A DNA stretch of 64,000 nucleotides from contig ONDA01000004.1 in NCBI GenBank assembly GCA_900316475.1, positions 1-64,000 of the forward strand. Reading direction: 5' to 3'. The stretch's first letter is position 1. Each line of letters opens with the position of its first letter. The notes beneath the pieces are model-generated. The model worked only from the letters and a program-made list of their open reading frames with translations. It did not search any database and was not told where the DNA came from. Position numbers and translations under genes: made by a program. The stretch is from an uncultured Prevotellaceae bacterium. Its GTDB lineage: Bacteria; Bacteroidota; Bacteroidia; Bacteroidales; Bacteroidaceae. Of this stretch, positions 8,135 through 18,100 are shown in pieces.

Positions 8135-10174
8135 ATGAACAAACGTACAACTTTCGCTGCACTGCTTGCGGCAGCCACGCTGGGAGTCAACGCCCAGAAA
8201 CCCATGACCGCCCCACAGGGCGGAAAAGCCATCAGCGACGAGCTGATAGGCATCTTCTTTGAAGACATCTCGTCGAGTGCCGACGGTGGCCTCTTTGCCG
8301 AACTGCTACAGAACGGCTCCTTTGAGTTCAGTCCTGCCGAGAAAGACGGCTGGGGACCTGGCACAGCCTGGAAAACCGTCCGTCCGGGGCACTCCTTAGG
8401 CTACATACAGCCCGTCACGGCCAACAAGGTGGACAACAGCTTCACGCACAGCTACATCAGCAACACCTGTATGCGCATCCACGCCGAGCGCACACGTGAG
8501 TTCTACGACTTCAAGGGCTGGAGAGGCTTCGGCATCGAGAACGGCGGTTTCGAGGGTATCAGCGTGAAGAATGGCGCACAGTACGACTTCTCCATGCGTC
8601 TGGCCAATGTGGGCGCCGCCAAACAGCTGCGTGTGGTACTGGTAGAGTCGCAGGGCTGGGGCAAGGACCCGAAACTGCTGGCAGAGGCAACGCTCGACAT
8701 CCCGGCAGGCAAAGGCGAAAACGACTGGCAGACATTCAAGGCCACGCTCAAGCCTAACGCTGACAGCCAGAAGGCTGCCCTGCAGGTGCTGCTGCTCAAC
8801 GATGGCGACGTCTACGTCGACGACCTATCGCTCATGCCGCAGGACACCTACAAAGGACACGGCCTGCGTAAGGACCTGGCACAGGCTCTGGCCGACCTGC
8901 AGCCAAAGTTCATGCGCTTCCCTGGCGGCTGTGTGGTACACGGCGGCGGCGACGGCATCTGGAATACCTACCGCTGGAAGAACACCATCGGCCCGCGCCA
9001 CCAGCGCATACAGCAGAAGAACACATGGGGCTACCACCAGAGCATGGGACTGGGCTACTATGAGTACTTCCAGTTCTGCGAGGACCTGGGTATGCAGCCT
9101 GTTCCCATCCTGCCGTGCGGCGTCAGCTGTCAGGGTACGAACGGCGGCTGGAACATGTGGCCAAAGCAGGCTCAGGACGTTGCACCCATGGACCAGCTGG
9201 ACGAGTGGGTACAGGACGCCCTCGACCTCATCGAGTGGGCTAATGGCGACCCCGCCAAGTCGAAATGGGCTAAGATGCGTGCCGACCAGGGACACCCGAA
9301 GCCGTTCGGTCTGAAGTACCTGGGACTGGGCAACGAGGAGAAGATTTCGCCGGAGTTCATCGAGCGCTTCAAGTATATATATAATAAGGTGACGAAGGCG
9401 CACCCGGAGATTGTCATCGTGGGCACCGCCGGTCCCGGTTCTCACCCCAAGAACCCCGACTTCGAGGCTGGCTGGAAACTGGCAGAGGAACTGGGAATGC
9501 CCATCATCGACGAGCACTACTACGAGAAGAACGACTACTTCCTCAACAGCAGGCAGTACGACAAGTACCCCCGCGACCGCAAGACGAAAATCTATCTCGG
9601 AGAGTATGCCGCCAAGGACAAGAAACTCATCGACGCTCTGGCCGAGGGTCTCTACCTGCTGCACGTAGAACGTAACGGCGACATCGTATGCATGACGTCG
9701 TATGCTCCGCTCTTCGCACGCAAGAACGCCACCAACTGGAACCCCGACCTCATCTACTTCGACAACGAGCGTCCTTACCTTACCTGCAGCTACTATGTGC
9801 AGCAGATGTTCGGACAGTCGAGCGGACAGTACTACTACGGCGACTGCGTCAAGTTCGAAGGCGACGATGCCGGTGTGCAGCAGCCTCAGGAGAACGTTCA
9901 CTACGGTCAGTCGGTCATCCTGAACGTCAAGAAGCGCAAGCTCTACGTGAAGATGGTGAACGCCACCGACAAGGCGAAGAAAGCCGACGTCAACCTGAAG
10001 CGCTTCTCGCTGAAGAAGCTGGCCGTGAAGACTACCCTCGCTGGTGCACGCGACGACGAGAACAACTACGAGAAACAGCCCATCGCTCCGAAGACGGAGA
10101 CCTTCAAGCCGAAGAAGCAGTTTGCCATCGACTTGCAGCCCTACTCCATGGTGATGCTGGAATACCAGCTGTAA
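8135..10174 (+). CDS. GH51 alpha-L-arabinofuranosidase
   Basis: A 679-aa exported enzyme (signal MNKRTTFAALLAAATLGVNAQ). The N-terminal part contains a carbohydrate-binding-like beta-sandwich (about residues 60-235, ending GDVYVDDLSLMP). The GH51 barrel follows, with FMRFPGGCVVHG, the acid/base Glu in LGLGNEEKIS and the nucleophile Glu in IYLGEYAA. The family removes arabinofuranosyl side chains from arabinoxylan and arabinan. It is the last gene of the CE1-GH3-GH51 operon, 18 bp after GH3, and is followed by a strong terminator. Confidence 0.92.
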   Translation: MNKRTTFAALLAAATLGVNAQKPMTAPQGGKAISDELIGIFFEDISSSADGGLFAELLQNGSFEFSPAEKDGWGPGTAWKTVRPGHSLGYIQPVTANKVDNSFTHSYISNTCMRIHAERTREFYDFKGWRGFGIENGGFEGISVKNGAQYDFSMRLANVGAAKQLRVVLVESQGWGKDPKLLAEATLDIPAGKGENDWQTFKATLKPNADSQKAALQVLLLNDGDVYVDDLSLMPQDTYKGHGLRKDLAQALADLQPKFMRFPGGCVVHGGGDGIWNTYRWKNTIGPRHQRIQQKNTWGYHQSMGLGYYEYFQFCEDLGMQPVPILPCGVSCQGTNGGWNMWPKQAQDVAPMDQLDEWVQDALDLIEWANGDPAKSKWAKMRADQGHPKPFGLKYLGLGNEEKISPEFIERFKYIYNKVTKAHPEIVIVGTAGPGSHPKNPDFEAGWKLAEELGMPIIDEHYYEKNDYFLNSRQYDKYPRDRKTKIYLGEYAAKDKKLIDALAEGLYLLHVERNGDIVCMTSYAPLFARKNATNWNPDLIYFDNERPYLTCSYYVQQMFGQSSGQYYYGDCVKFEGDDAGVQQPQENVHYGQSVILNVKKRKLYVKMVNATDKAKKADVNLKRFSLKKLAVKTTLAGARDDENNYEKQPIAPKTETFKPKKQFAIDLQPYSMVMLEYQL

Positions 10175-10181
10175 ACCCACA

Positions 10182-10232
10182 CGCATAAAAAGAGCGGCTC
10201 TCGGAATGTCCGAGGGCCGCTCTTTTTATGCG
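10182..10232. terminator. Bidirectional terminator between convergent GH51 and GH43 genes
   Basis: A long inverted repeat: CGCATAAAAAGAGCGGC pairs with GCCGCTCTTTTTATGCG around an inner TCGG/CCGA stem. A and T runs at both sides allow termination in both directions. Confidence 0.9.
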
Positions 10233-10244
10233 TACTTTCGTTTC

Positions 10245-13169
10245 TTATTTGAACTGCCACCAGTCAAGACGGACGTCGCCCTGACAGCGGTCGAAGCAGA
10301 TGTAGAGGTCGTGGACACCGGCGGCACCCTTGACCTTGGCGCTAAACGAGCGATACTTCTCCAGTGAACCGGTAGCGTTGACGACTGCCGTACCGACGAC
10401 GGGGCCGTCCTGTGCGTCGAGACGCAGGGTGACGGTAGCCTTGCCCGTAGCGGCAGCGGTGATAGCGAACGATTTGGCACCCTTGGCGCCAAAGTCAACG
10501 CCGCGCAGACGGATGTACTCACCGTCGTTCAGGTCGAAGACATACATATTCCGCTTGCCCGTAGACGCCGGCATATCTTTCACGACACCCGTATTCTCTA
10601 TGCCCATCTTAGCCGTCTTCAGACCGAAGCCCCAGTTCATGGTCTCAGCCTCTACACGGCGGTAGGGATTCAGCCATTGCAGCTGTTTCAGCGGCTTCTG
10701 GTCGAGCCAGTAGGGAATCTCCTTGATGGTGCCGTCGGCCTGGTACTCTATCTCCGAAGCCGACACCGAGCGGCGCTCGTGGTGGACGAAGGTCTCCAGA
10801 TGCATCACGTCGTAGTCCTGTCCGAAGACATAGCTGTGACCCTTGAAGTCGCAGATACCGGGATGGTTGCCGCGGTCGCGGGGCGTAGGACTCATGATGT
10901 AGTTCTTCCACTCCCAGGGGCCTGTTGGCGAGTCGCTCATGGCATAGCCCAAAGCCTCGGGACAGCAGGTGGTGGCGTAGGCAAGGTAGTAGTGGCCGTT
11001 GCGCTTGTAGATCCACGGTCCCTCCTGATAGTTCTTCACAGTCCAGTTAGCCTTCTCGCTCCAAGGGGCACGGAGGTTGATTTTGGCGCGTTCCTCCTTG
11101 ACGGGACGCATCACGCCGTCCTGGGGGTTCAGCACGTAGATGTCGCCCTGAGTCGAAATCATGTCCTTATTCAACTTCGTATAGTAGACGTGGGGGTTGC
11201 CCCAGTACATATACGCCTGTCCGTCGTCGTCGACGAATACCGACGGGTCGATGTCGTCCCAGTGTTCCTTCTGCCACACCAATGGCTTGCCGAGCGGATC
11301 CTTGAAGGGACCGTAGGGCGAGTCGGCCACGAGGACACCGATGCCATGGCCGTGGAGCGGGGCGTAGAGATAGTACTTGCCATTGCGCTCTACGGTCTGG
11401 ATGGCCCATGCGCCGTTGTCGCGGCTGCGCCATTCAAACTCCTTCAGCGAGGCCACGGCACCGTGCTCCGTCCAGTTCACCATGTCGGTCGTCGACCACA
11501 GCAGCCAGTCGTACATAAAGAAGCCGGCAGAGTTCTTCTCGTTCAGGTCGGGGATATCCTCGGGCGAAGCGTCGTGCGACGTATATAAGAATAAGGTGTC
11601 GCCGACAACCATCGGCGAGGGGTCGGCGGTGTACTTCGTCTGGAAGAGCGGCATGTTCACCTGCTCTAGACCCTGCATCTCCCACCAGTCGAAGTTGAAG
11701 AGCTTCGGACCCTTGCGTCCCTTGAACACGAAGTAGAGGTCAGCTGTTGCCGGCAGGTTCAGGCCTGCCAGCGTGCGTGTGGGTGCATCGATATCGGTCA
11801 GCGTAGAGTAGTCCAGGTCGAGATTCACCGTCTGCCAGTTCAGCCAGCCTCCCGTTGCCGGCACGTTCACCGTACCGAGGAGCCGTCCCTTCAGACTGTC
11901 GAGACGTATCTCTATCTGTCCGCCACGTAGTCCGCTGGCCACACGGGCCTTGAACGTCCGTGGTGTCTTCTTGCCGAAGGCCACGTTCTGCAGTTTGATA
12001 TAGTCGCCGTTATGAATGTCGCTGACATAGACGCCGACACCGTCGCCCTGCTCCGTCTTCACACCCTTTGAGAATGCCATCGTCTCGGCCTCCACACGGC
12101 GGTAGGGGTCGAACGTGGCAATGGGCTTCACACCCTCGTCGGTAGGCAGGATGGTGGGGAAGGAGCCGTCGGCATTGTACTTGAACTCCTCGACGGCCAC
12201 ACTGCGACCGAAGCCGCCGCCACCGGGCAGCTTGCCGGTGTGGTAGAAGAAGTAGCTGTGTCCGTTGAAGTCGGCCACACCACAGTGGTTCGTAAACGAC
12301 TTCGTGTCGCTCAGCGGCATAATCTCGCCAGCGTAGGTCCACGGTCCCGTAGGATGAGGTGCCGTACTGTAGGAGATATGCTCAGGCACGCCGCCAGCAG
12401 CGTAGAGGAGGTAGTAAGCCCCCCCTACTGCCCCCGAGGGGGCTTCTTTTGTCTTGCGCTTGGACTTTCCAGCTATTGTAGCCCCCTTGGGGGCAGAATG
12501 GGGGGCTTTCATCAGCCACGGGCCTTCCACGTAGCTGTCCTTGTATTTCTTTCCCTTCTCGCGCTTGCTCATGATGGGACCGCCGAAGGCTTCTTCCGTC
12601 ATATCGAGCTTGCCCAACTCGCCGCTGTAGGAAATCATATCCTCGTTCAGCTTCAGGTAGTAGCACTGCGGATTGCCCCACATCAGCCACGCCTGACCGT
12701 CGTCGTCAATCATCACCGTCGGGTCGATGTGGTCCCACGAGCCGTTCTCGAACAGCGGTTTGCCAATGGCGTCGCGGAACGGACCAGTGGGCGAGTCGCT
12801 GACGGCGACGCCGATAGCCATGCCGTTAGACAGCTTCGAGTGGGCACAGATGTACCAGTAGAACTTGCCGTTACGCTCAATGGTCTGTGAGGCCCACGCA
12901 CGGTCGTCGGCCCAGCGGAACGACTCCAAGGCTAAGGGTGAGCCGTGGTCCTGCCAGTTGACCATGTCCTTCGTAGAATAGACTCGCCACTCCTGCATCC
13001 AGAAGAAGTCGGCGTTGTCCTCGTCATGGCCGGTGTAGACGTACATCGTGCCGTTGTGTACCATCGGTGCAGGGTCGCTGGTGAACCATGTCTGCACAAA
13101 CGGGTTCTGTGCCGTTGCCGCGCAGGCAGCAACCATAGCACCTGATAAGACTATTTTCCTTAACTTCAT
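10245..13169 (-). CDS. Double GH43 enzyme (GH43-CBM6-GH43-CBM6)
   Basis: A 974-aa exported protein with two GH43 modules, each followed by a CBM6-like domain. Module 1 has SDPAPMV, DHIDPTVMID and the acid motif VEGPWL; module 2 has ADPSPMV, DDIDPSVFVD and YQEGPWI, so both keep the three acidic residues. The CBM6-like units begin YRRVEAETM in both halves. Module 1 carries an in-frame insertion of about 25 residues directly after VEGPWLMK, encoded by a composite palindromic repeat, close to the active-site blade. It is the last gene of the GH98-GH97-GH43 operon (27 bp after GH97). Probable role: removal of arabinose or xylose from decorated xylo-oligosaccharides. Confidence 0.88.
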   Translation of the reverse strand: MKLRKIVLSGAMVAACAATAQNPFVQTWFTSDPAPMVHNGTMYVYTGHDEDNADFFWMQEWRVYSTKDMVNWQDHGSPLALESFRWADDRAWASQTIERNGKFYWYICAHSKLSNGMAIGVAVSDSPTGPFRDAIGKPLFENGSWDHIDPTVMIDDDGQAWLMWGNPQCYYLKLNEDMISYSGELGKLDMTEEAFGGPIMSKREKGKKYKDSYVEGPWLMKAPHSAPKGATIAGKSKRKTKEAPSGAVGGAYYLLYAAGGVPEHISYSTAPHPTGPWTYAGEIMPLSDTKSFTNHCGVADFNGHSYFFYHTGKLPGGGGFGRSVAVEEFKYNADGSFPTILPTDEGVKPIATFDPYRRVEAETMAFSKGVKTEQGDGVGVYVSDIHNGDYIKLQNVAFGKKTPRTFKARVASGLRGGQIEIRLDSLKGRLLGTVNVPATGGWLNWQTVNLDLDYSTLTDIDAPTRTLAGLNLPATADLYFVFKGRKGPKLFNFDWWEMQGLEQVNMPLFQTKYTADPSPMVVGDTLFLYTSHDASPEDIPDLNEKNSAGFFMYDWLLWSTTDMVNWTEHGAVASLKEFEWRSRDNGAWAIQTVERNGKYYLYAPLHGHGIGVLVADSPYGPFKDPLGKPLVWQKEHWDDIDPSVFVDDDGQAYMYWGNPHVYYTKLNKDMISTQGDIYVLNPQDGVMRPVKEERAKINLRAPWSEKANWTVKNYQEGPWIYKRNGHYYLAYATTCCPEALGYAMSDSPTGPWEWKNYIMSPTPRDRGNHPGICDFKGHSYVFGQDYDVMHLETFVHHERRSVSASEIEYQADGTIKEIPYWLDQKPLKQLQWLNPYRRVEAETMNWGFGLKTAKMGIENTGVVKDMPASTGKRNMYVFDLNDGEYIRLRGVDFGAKGAKSFAITAAATGKATVTLRLDAQDGPVVGTAVVNATGSLEKYRSFSAKVKGAAGVHDLYICFDRCQGDVRLDWWQFK
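12417..12509. repeat. Composite palindromic repeat inside the double GH43 gene
   Basis: Two palindromes with arms of C and G runs (GCCCCCGAGGGGGC at 12430-12443 and GCCCCCTTGGGGGC at 12481-12494) are joined by about 37 bp, and the outer parts (GCCCCCCCTACT and AGAATGGGGGGC) are also inverted copies. The element stays in frame and adds about 25 residues. Confidence 0.8.
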
Positions 13170-13200
13170 AACTCCTTACTACTTTCTACTTACTCCTCAG
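13166..13200. repeat. Degenerate ACTCCTTACT-type repeat between GH97 and GH43
   Basis: The 27-bp gap holds ACTCCTTACTACTTTCTACT and ACTCCTCAG, a loose repetition of an ACTCCTTA-like unit similar to the sequence at 29034-29052. Confidence 0.35.
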
Positions 13201-15182
13201 TTTTTAATAACGACGCCGCCATTCTTCGGGATGGTGATGGTCAGCTGCTGTTTCTTGTTTTGTTCCACCTGCATGACCGAACCCTGCAGCAGGGCGTTAT
13301 CGCTATAGACGGTCAGCAAGCTTTTCTTGGCAAACATCGGCAGATACAGGTTCCGCTTCAGAGGCTGGTCCTGAGCATTGATGCCCACGACATACCATGT
13401 ATCACCCGAACGGCGTGCCAGCACGACATACTTGCCGGGGTAGCCGTCGATAAAGTGTACCTCGTCCCACGTCGTCGGAACATCCTTCATGAAGTCGATA
13501 GCCCATGCCGGGGCGTCGGTCAGGTTGTTGGGAGCCATGGCGAAGTGCTGCACGCTCGACTGGAAGAGCACGGCCGTAGCCATAGCATAGACGTCGCTGG
13601 TACGGCGCACGGTGCCGTGGGCGTTATCGGCATTATAATATTTGTTGAGCGTCGAACCGCCAAAGTCCATCGAACCGACGGTATTGCGGACGAAGGGGTG
13701 GATACAGGCGTTGCGAGCCTCGGCGTCGCAGGCTCCCTGGCCGAAGTGGAGGTTCTCCGAGGCCAGCACAGCCTCCGAGGCTACGTAGTTGGGGTACATC
13801 CTCTCCCACCCTCTTGGCAGGGTGCAACCATGGAAGATGACCTGCAGGCCGAAGTCGTTGGCATCGGTGAGGATGTCTTCATAGAGTTGCATCATCGGCT
13901 GCTTGTCGCCACCGAAGAAGTCGACCTTGATGCCGAGGATGCCCGTGTCGTGCATCCACTTCATCTCCTGGCGGCGCACAGCCGGACGGTCCATCTTGCC
14001 GATAGGTGTCTGCGGCGCGTCGTTCCACGAACCGTTGGAGTTGTACCAGAGGAAGATTCCTACACCCTTGCTCTTGCCATAGCGTGCCAGTTCGGCCATA
14101 CGCTCATAGCCTATCTGGCGGTCCCAGAAGGCATCGATGAGCACCGAGCGGTAGCCCATGGCTGCTGAGAAGTCGATATAGCGTTTCTGCTCGTCGAAGT
14201 TGCAGCTGCTGTCCATGCCGATAATCCACGACCAGGAGCCGGCTCCGTATGTATAGTTCTTCGATGCCTTATACTTAGGCTTGACGACATCCCACGCCAC
14301 GGTGGTCTCCACGATGTTCTGCAACGAGGAACCGAGGGTGATGGTGCGCCAAGGTGTCTCACAGGGCAGCGAGACGGCAGCCGTCACGGTGCCTTGTCCG
14401 TTCATCTCGCCCTGCTGCGGGAAACCGATGCGGTAGTTTGTGCCACCGGCATTCAGCAGCCGGCAGCCGACATAGTTGCCGTCGGTGCCTGTCTCGCTGA
14501 TGAGCACCCACACCTGTCCTGTTTGTTGCTGTGCCACAGCAACAGACGGAACCTTGAACAGGCAGGGGAAGGTATAGCCCTCGCCCCAGCCGTTCTTGCC
14601 GGCAGCCTCGTCGAGGCTGTAGCTCGTCTCGTAGCTGGGCGATGTACGTGCAAAGCCCCCCATCGGTTTCGACTGCGGACAGAGATAGGTCAGCGTACCG
14701 TCGGGCAGCACGAAGCCCGTGGCCTCGCTCTGTACGACGGCCACACGGGTCTCGTCATTGCGCACCTTCTTGGGATAGAGCTTATAACGGATGGCGATGT
14801 CACGGTTACTGACGCGGATGATGACGTCCATAGCGTGCCAGCCGTTCTTGGCAAACTGGCAAACACCTTCGTTGGCCTCGTAGGTGACGTGACTCTGCTT
14901 GATGGTTTTCAGCTCATACGTGTCGCTGACGGGTGTCACGTTGTAGTCCTGCATCTTAACACCTTCGGTGAGGTCGGCGAAGTTCAGCTTCACACCTAAA
15001 GGCGACGGCATCAGCACCGTCTGGCCGGAGCGTTCCACCTGATACATGGGGCGTCCGCCCTCGTCGGTGATAGCAACGGCAATCTGACCGTTAGGACTGA
15101 CAATCTTCGTGTCTAAAGCATAGGCACTGGCCACCGCTAAGGTGGTCAGTGCCGTCATAATCATTGTTCTTTTGGTTATCAT
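13197..15182 (-). CDS. GH97 glycosidase, probably retaining type
   Basis: A 661-aa exported GH97 enzyme. The family N-terminal beta-sandwich (SPNGQIAVAITDEGGRPMYQVERSG) is followed by the barrel with WSWIIGMD and GIKVDFFGG. In GH97 the retaining group (alpha-galactosidase/beta-L-arabinopyranosidase type) uses an Asp nucleophile on this strand, whereas inverting SusB-type alpha-glucosidases lack it; the Asp in GIKVDF favours the retaining group. This is an inference from motif position. The start at 15182 is supported by a 4-bp ATGA overlap with the GH98 stop codon, implying translational coupling. In this PUL it could remove alpha-galactosyl or related caps from complex xylan. Confidence 0.88.
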   Translation of the reverse strand: MITKRTMIMTALTTLAVASAYALDTKIVSPNGQIAVAITDEGGRPMYQVERSGQTVLMPSPLGVKLNFADLTEGVKMQDYNVTPVSDTYELKTIKQSHVTYEANEGVCQFAKNGWHAMDVIIRVSNRDIAIRYKLYPKKVRNDETRVAVVQSEATGFVLPDGTLTYLCPQSKPMGGFARTSPSYETSYSLDEAAGKNGWGEGYTFPCLFKVPSVAVAQQQTGQVWVLISETGTDGNYVGCRLLNAGGTNYRIGFPQQGEMNGQGTVTAAVSLPCETPWRTITLGSSLQNIVETTVAWDVVKPKYKASKNYTYGAGSWSWIIGMDSSCNFDEQKRYIDFSAAMGYRSVLIDAFWDRQIGYERMAELARYGKSKGVGIFLWYNSNGSWNDAPQTPIGKMDRPAVRRQEMKWMHDTGILGIKVDFFGGDKQPMMQLYEDILTDANDFGLQVIFHGCTLPRGWERMYPNYVASEAVLASENLHFGQGACDAEARNACIHPFVRNTVGSMDFGGSTLNKYYNADNAHGTVRRTSDVYAMATAVLFQSSVQHFAMAPNNLTDAPAWAIDFMKDVPTTWDEVHFIDGYPGKYVVLARRSGDTWYVVGINAQDQPLKRNLYLPMFAKKSLLTVYSDNALLQGSVMQVEQNKKQQLTITIPKNGGVVIKN

Positions 15183-18100
15183 TTCTTTATAATCTTAATG
15201 GTTCTTCCGTCTGCGGTGCGGATGATGTTCAAGCCACGACGCAGTTCCTGACTCTTCACACCCGAGAGGTTGTAGATGCCTTCGGCAGCCGACTGGCTGG
15301 CGGAGCCTACGGTCTCTATGCCGGTAGTGGTCGCCTTTCTGATGCGGCAGTCGAGAAGGAGATACTCAATCATGCCGCTGCCCACCTGCTTGAACTGGAT
15401 GATGTAGTTGCCCTTCGTCGTGACGGTGAAGTCCAGGGTGTTACGCTGGGCCGACGACACGTCGCCAGCATAGTTTCCACTGATATTAGGTTTGGCCGTC
15501 TGATTGGCCGATGCCTTCAAGACAGAGCCACTGGAAGTGAGGATCTTGGCCTGATAGGTCGGCGTAGCCTTCCAGCCAGCCATAGCATACTGCAACTGAT
15601 AGTTACCCGGTTCCAGGGTGAGCAGATAAGCCGACTGACGACCGTATTCAGCATTGTTACCGCGCCAGTAGAGTGCCTTACCCTGGTAGCCCGTCAGTCC
15701 AGCGAAGGTACGGGGACCGCTACCGTTCGAAGTAGGATAGTTGCGTACATTGCCGTTCTCGTCGGTGGTACGCCAGCCCTCAGGCAGTTCGCCACTGTTC
15801 ACGTTGGTGAAGTCGAGTTCATAGATGGCCTGCGTGTCATAGAATACGGGCTGGATGGTCATGTTCTCATCCATCATTGTGAACGACACCTGACGCTGAC
15901 CCTTGGCGACAGGGATGGTCAGTCCCTGGGTGAAGAAGACGCTGTTCACCACGCGCAGTTCCTTGATGTCGTAGCCCTCGTCGGGGGTAATAGTCAGCTT
16001 CACGGTCTGGCCGGCAACGGCCTCGCTGACGTCGGCGGTCACCTTACCGAAGTCGGCGTCCTTCACCGTCACCAAATATTTCTCTGCCTCAGTGCCTACA
16101 GGCTCGTAAATCACCTGGTCGATAATCATGTCACTAAACGAACTGGTGTTCTGGATAACCATGTTGTTGGGGGTCGAACCGTCCTTCAGGTCGGCTGTCA
16201 CCACCGTCTCGCGCCAGTTGTTCTTAGCCGTCTTGACGATGTCGGCCTTGAGGACGGTGCCATTGACGGTGAACGTCATCTGTCCGGCCTTCGTCGCGTT
16301 GCAGTAGCGCATACGGATGTTATAGCGTCCGGCAGCACCAGTCTGCAGCTTCAGCTGGTGGCGCAGGGCGCAGTTGGTATTGCCCTGAGTGGTGATATAA
16401 CCCATGCCGGCAAAGTCCTTCATATCCTGAGCCCACCAGCCAGAGTGTGTCAGATTACAGTTAGCCGACTTGCGGTCCATATTCTCGGCCTCGATGATGA
16501 TGGGGCCGACGTAGGGTTCGGGTTGCTGGGGAGTAGGCAGTGCCTCGGAAGGCAGCACGTCGGTCAGCCGTCCGGTGGCAGCACCGGAGCACTTGATGGA
16601 GAGATTGACAGGGCCAATGTGCTTCACCACAATCTTATAGGTCTGGGCTGCCTCGTTGTAGGCAGTAGTTCCGGCTACAACCGTCACATTATGGCCTGTA
16701 GCTCCTGTCGTAGGTTTCTTCTGGGTAAGGGTGGGACGTGCTGTCACACCTGTCAGCAGGATGGTGTCATTGGTCACTGTCGTAATAGTGGTAGAGTCGC
16801 TGCGGTAGTTGTTCAGGTAGAAGTCGATGTGGTCGGCATACTCACGGATGACGCCGCTCGAGAGCTTGCCCAAGTTCAGCTTCAGCATCTCGCAGGTGTT
16901 ATACTGCAGGGGAATCTCTGCCGAAGCGCGCTTCTTGCTATTCAGATAGGTGTACGGCGTATAGGCTACGAGCTGGTTCCTATAGCGGTTGACATAGAGG
17001 TCGCCCTTTGACACTTCGGGGTAGAGCTGGTTGAACTCATTCTGCTTCTTCGACAGCGTGCCCCAGCGCGAGGCGTACTGCGACTTCTTCACCTGCACGG
17101 GGATAGCCCTGGCAATATCGTCGTAGAGTCCCGTCACCATAGGAACGGCACCATAGCGGCCGGTGGATTTGAGATACCACAGGTTGTTCTCCCAACGGCC
17201 ATCGCCCATATTGGCGGGGTCGTTCACTTTGTACAGTCCGTCGTAGAGGGCATCGGGCACCTTGAAGTCGCTATTGCTGTCGTGGAGGATGACAGCCTTG
17301 GTCTTGGCAACAACCTCCTCGCGGGTGGGAATATACATAGTACCATTGATAATCTGGCGCCACATGTCAATCCAGATACCCTTGAAATTGTCGAAGGTAG
17401 TCCAGTTGCGGCGGGTGTAGCCGTCAACGTTGGTATCGTTCATATTCCTGAAGTCCTCTGTCCAGATGAGCTCCGGGCCGTCCCAGACGGCACCGCCGTT
17501 GACGCAGGTCTGCTCAATCACCGTACCGATGCCGGCAGAACCGGGGTACTTATAGGGCTTCAGCCTGCCAGCCTCGTCGAAAGCCTTCTCACCGGTAATC
17601 TCCGGGTGCTTCGACAGGTAGTACTTCGTCGTCATGTCGTTCCAGCCGCAGTTGTCGTAGCGCACACCGTAGTTCTTCGTCAGACCTGAGATGAAGGGAC
17701 CCCAGCAGACGCTCTCGTTGTTGTAGAACGAGCTGCAGTGGGTGTACTTATAGAGGAAGAGCATGGCCTCGGGATACTTCTTACAAGCCTCCAGGAACTT
17801 CGGCTCACTCTTCAGCTCGGCAATGGGGTCGGTGTCGAAGTGATAGATGCCACCACACCAGCTGACGGTGAGGAAACCGCCGTACTTGTGCGACATCTCT
17901 ACGAGGTTGGCAAAGAGATTCCAACGGCTCGACTTCGTCATCGAGCTGAGGTCGCCGGCATCGCCGAAAGCCCAGAACTGCTCGGCGTAGTTCCAGCCAA
18001 GGAAGTTGGGGAAGTGCTTAAAGAAATACTCAAACGTCTCCAGGTCGTTGTCCTGGATGTGGGTATGTCCGCCGGAGGCCGGCTGACAGGTGAAGAACAT

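Noticed and set aside
15164-17011. 615-codon open frame antisense to the GH98 gene
   Set aside because: It lies opposite a clear GH98 gene, has no recognisable domain and reflects the codon bias of the real strand. Other long antisense frames (such as 8825-10186 and 27237-28604) were left out for the same reason.
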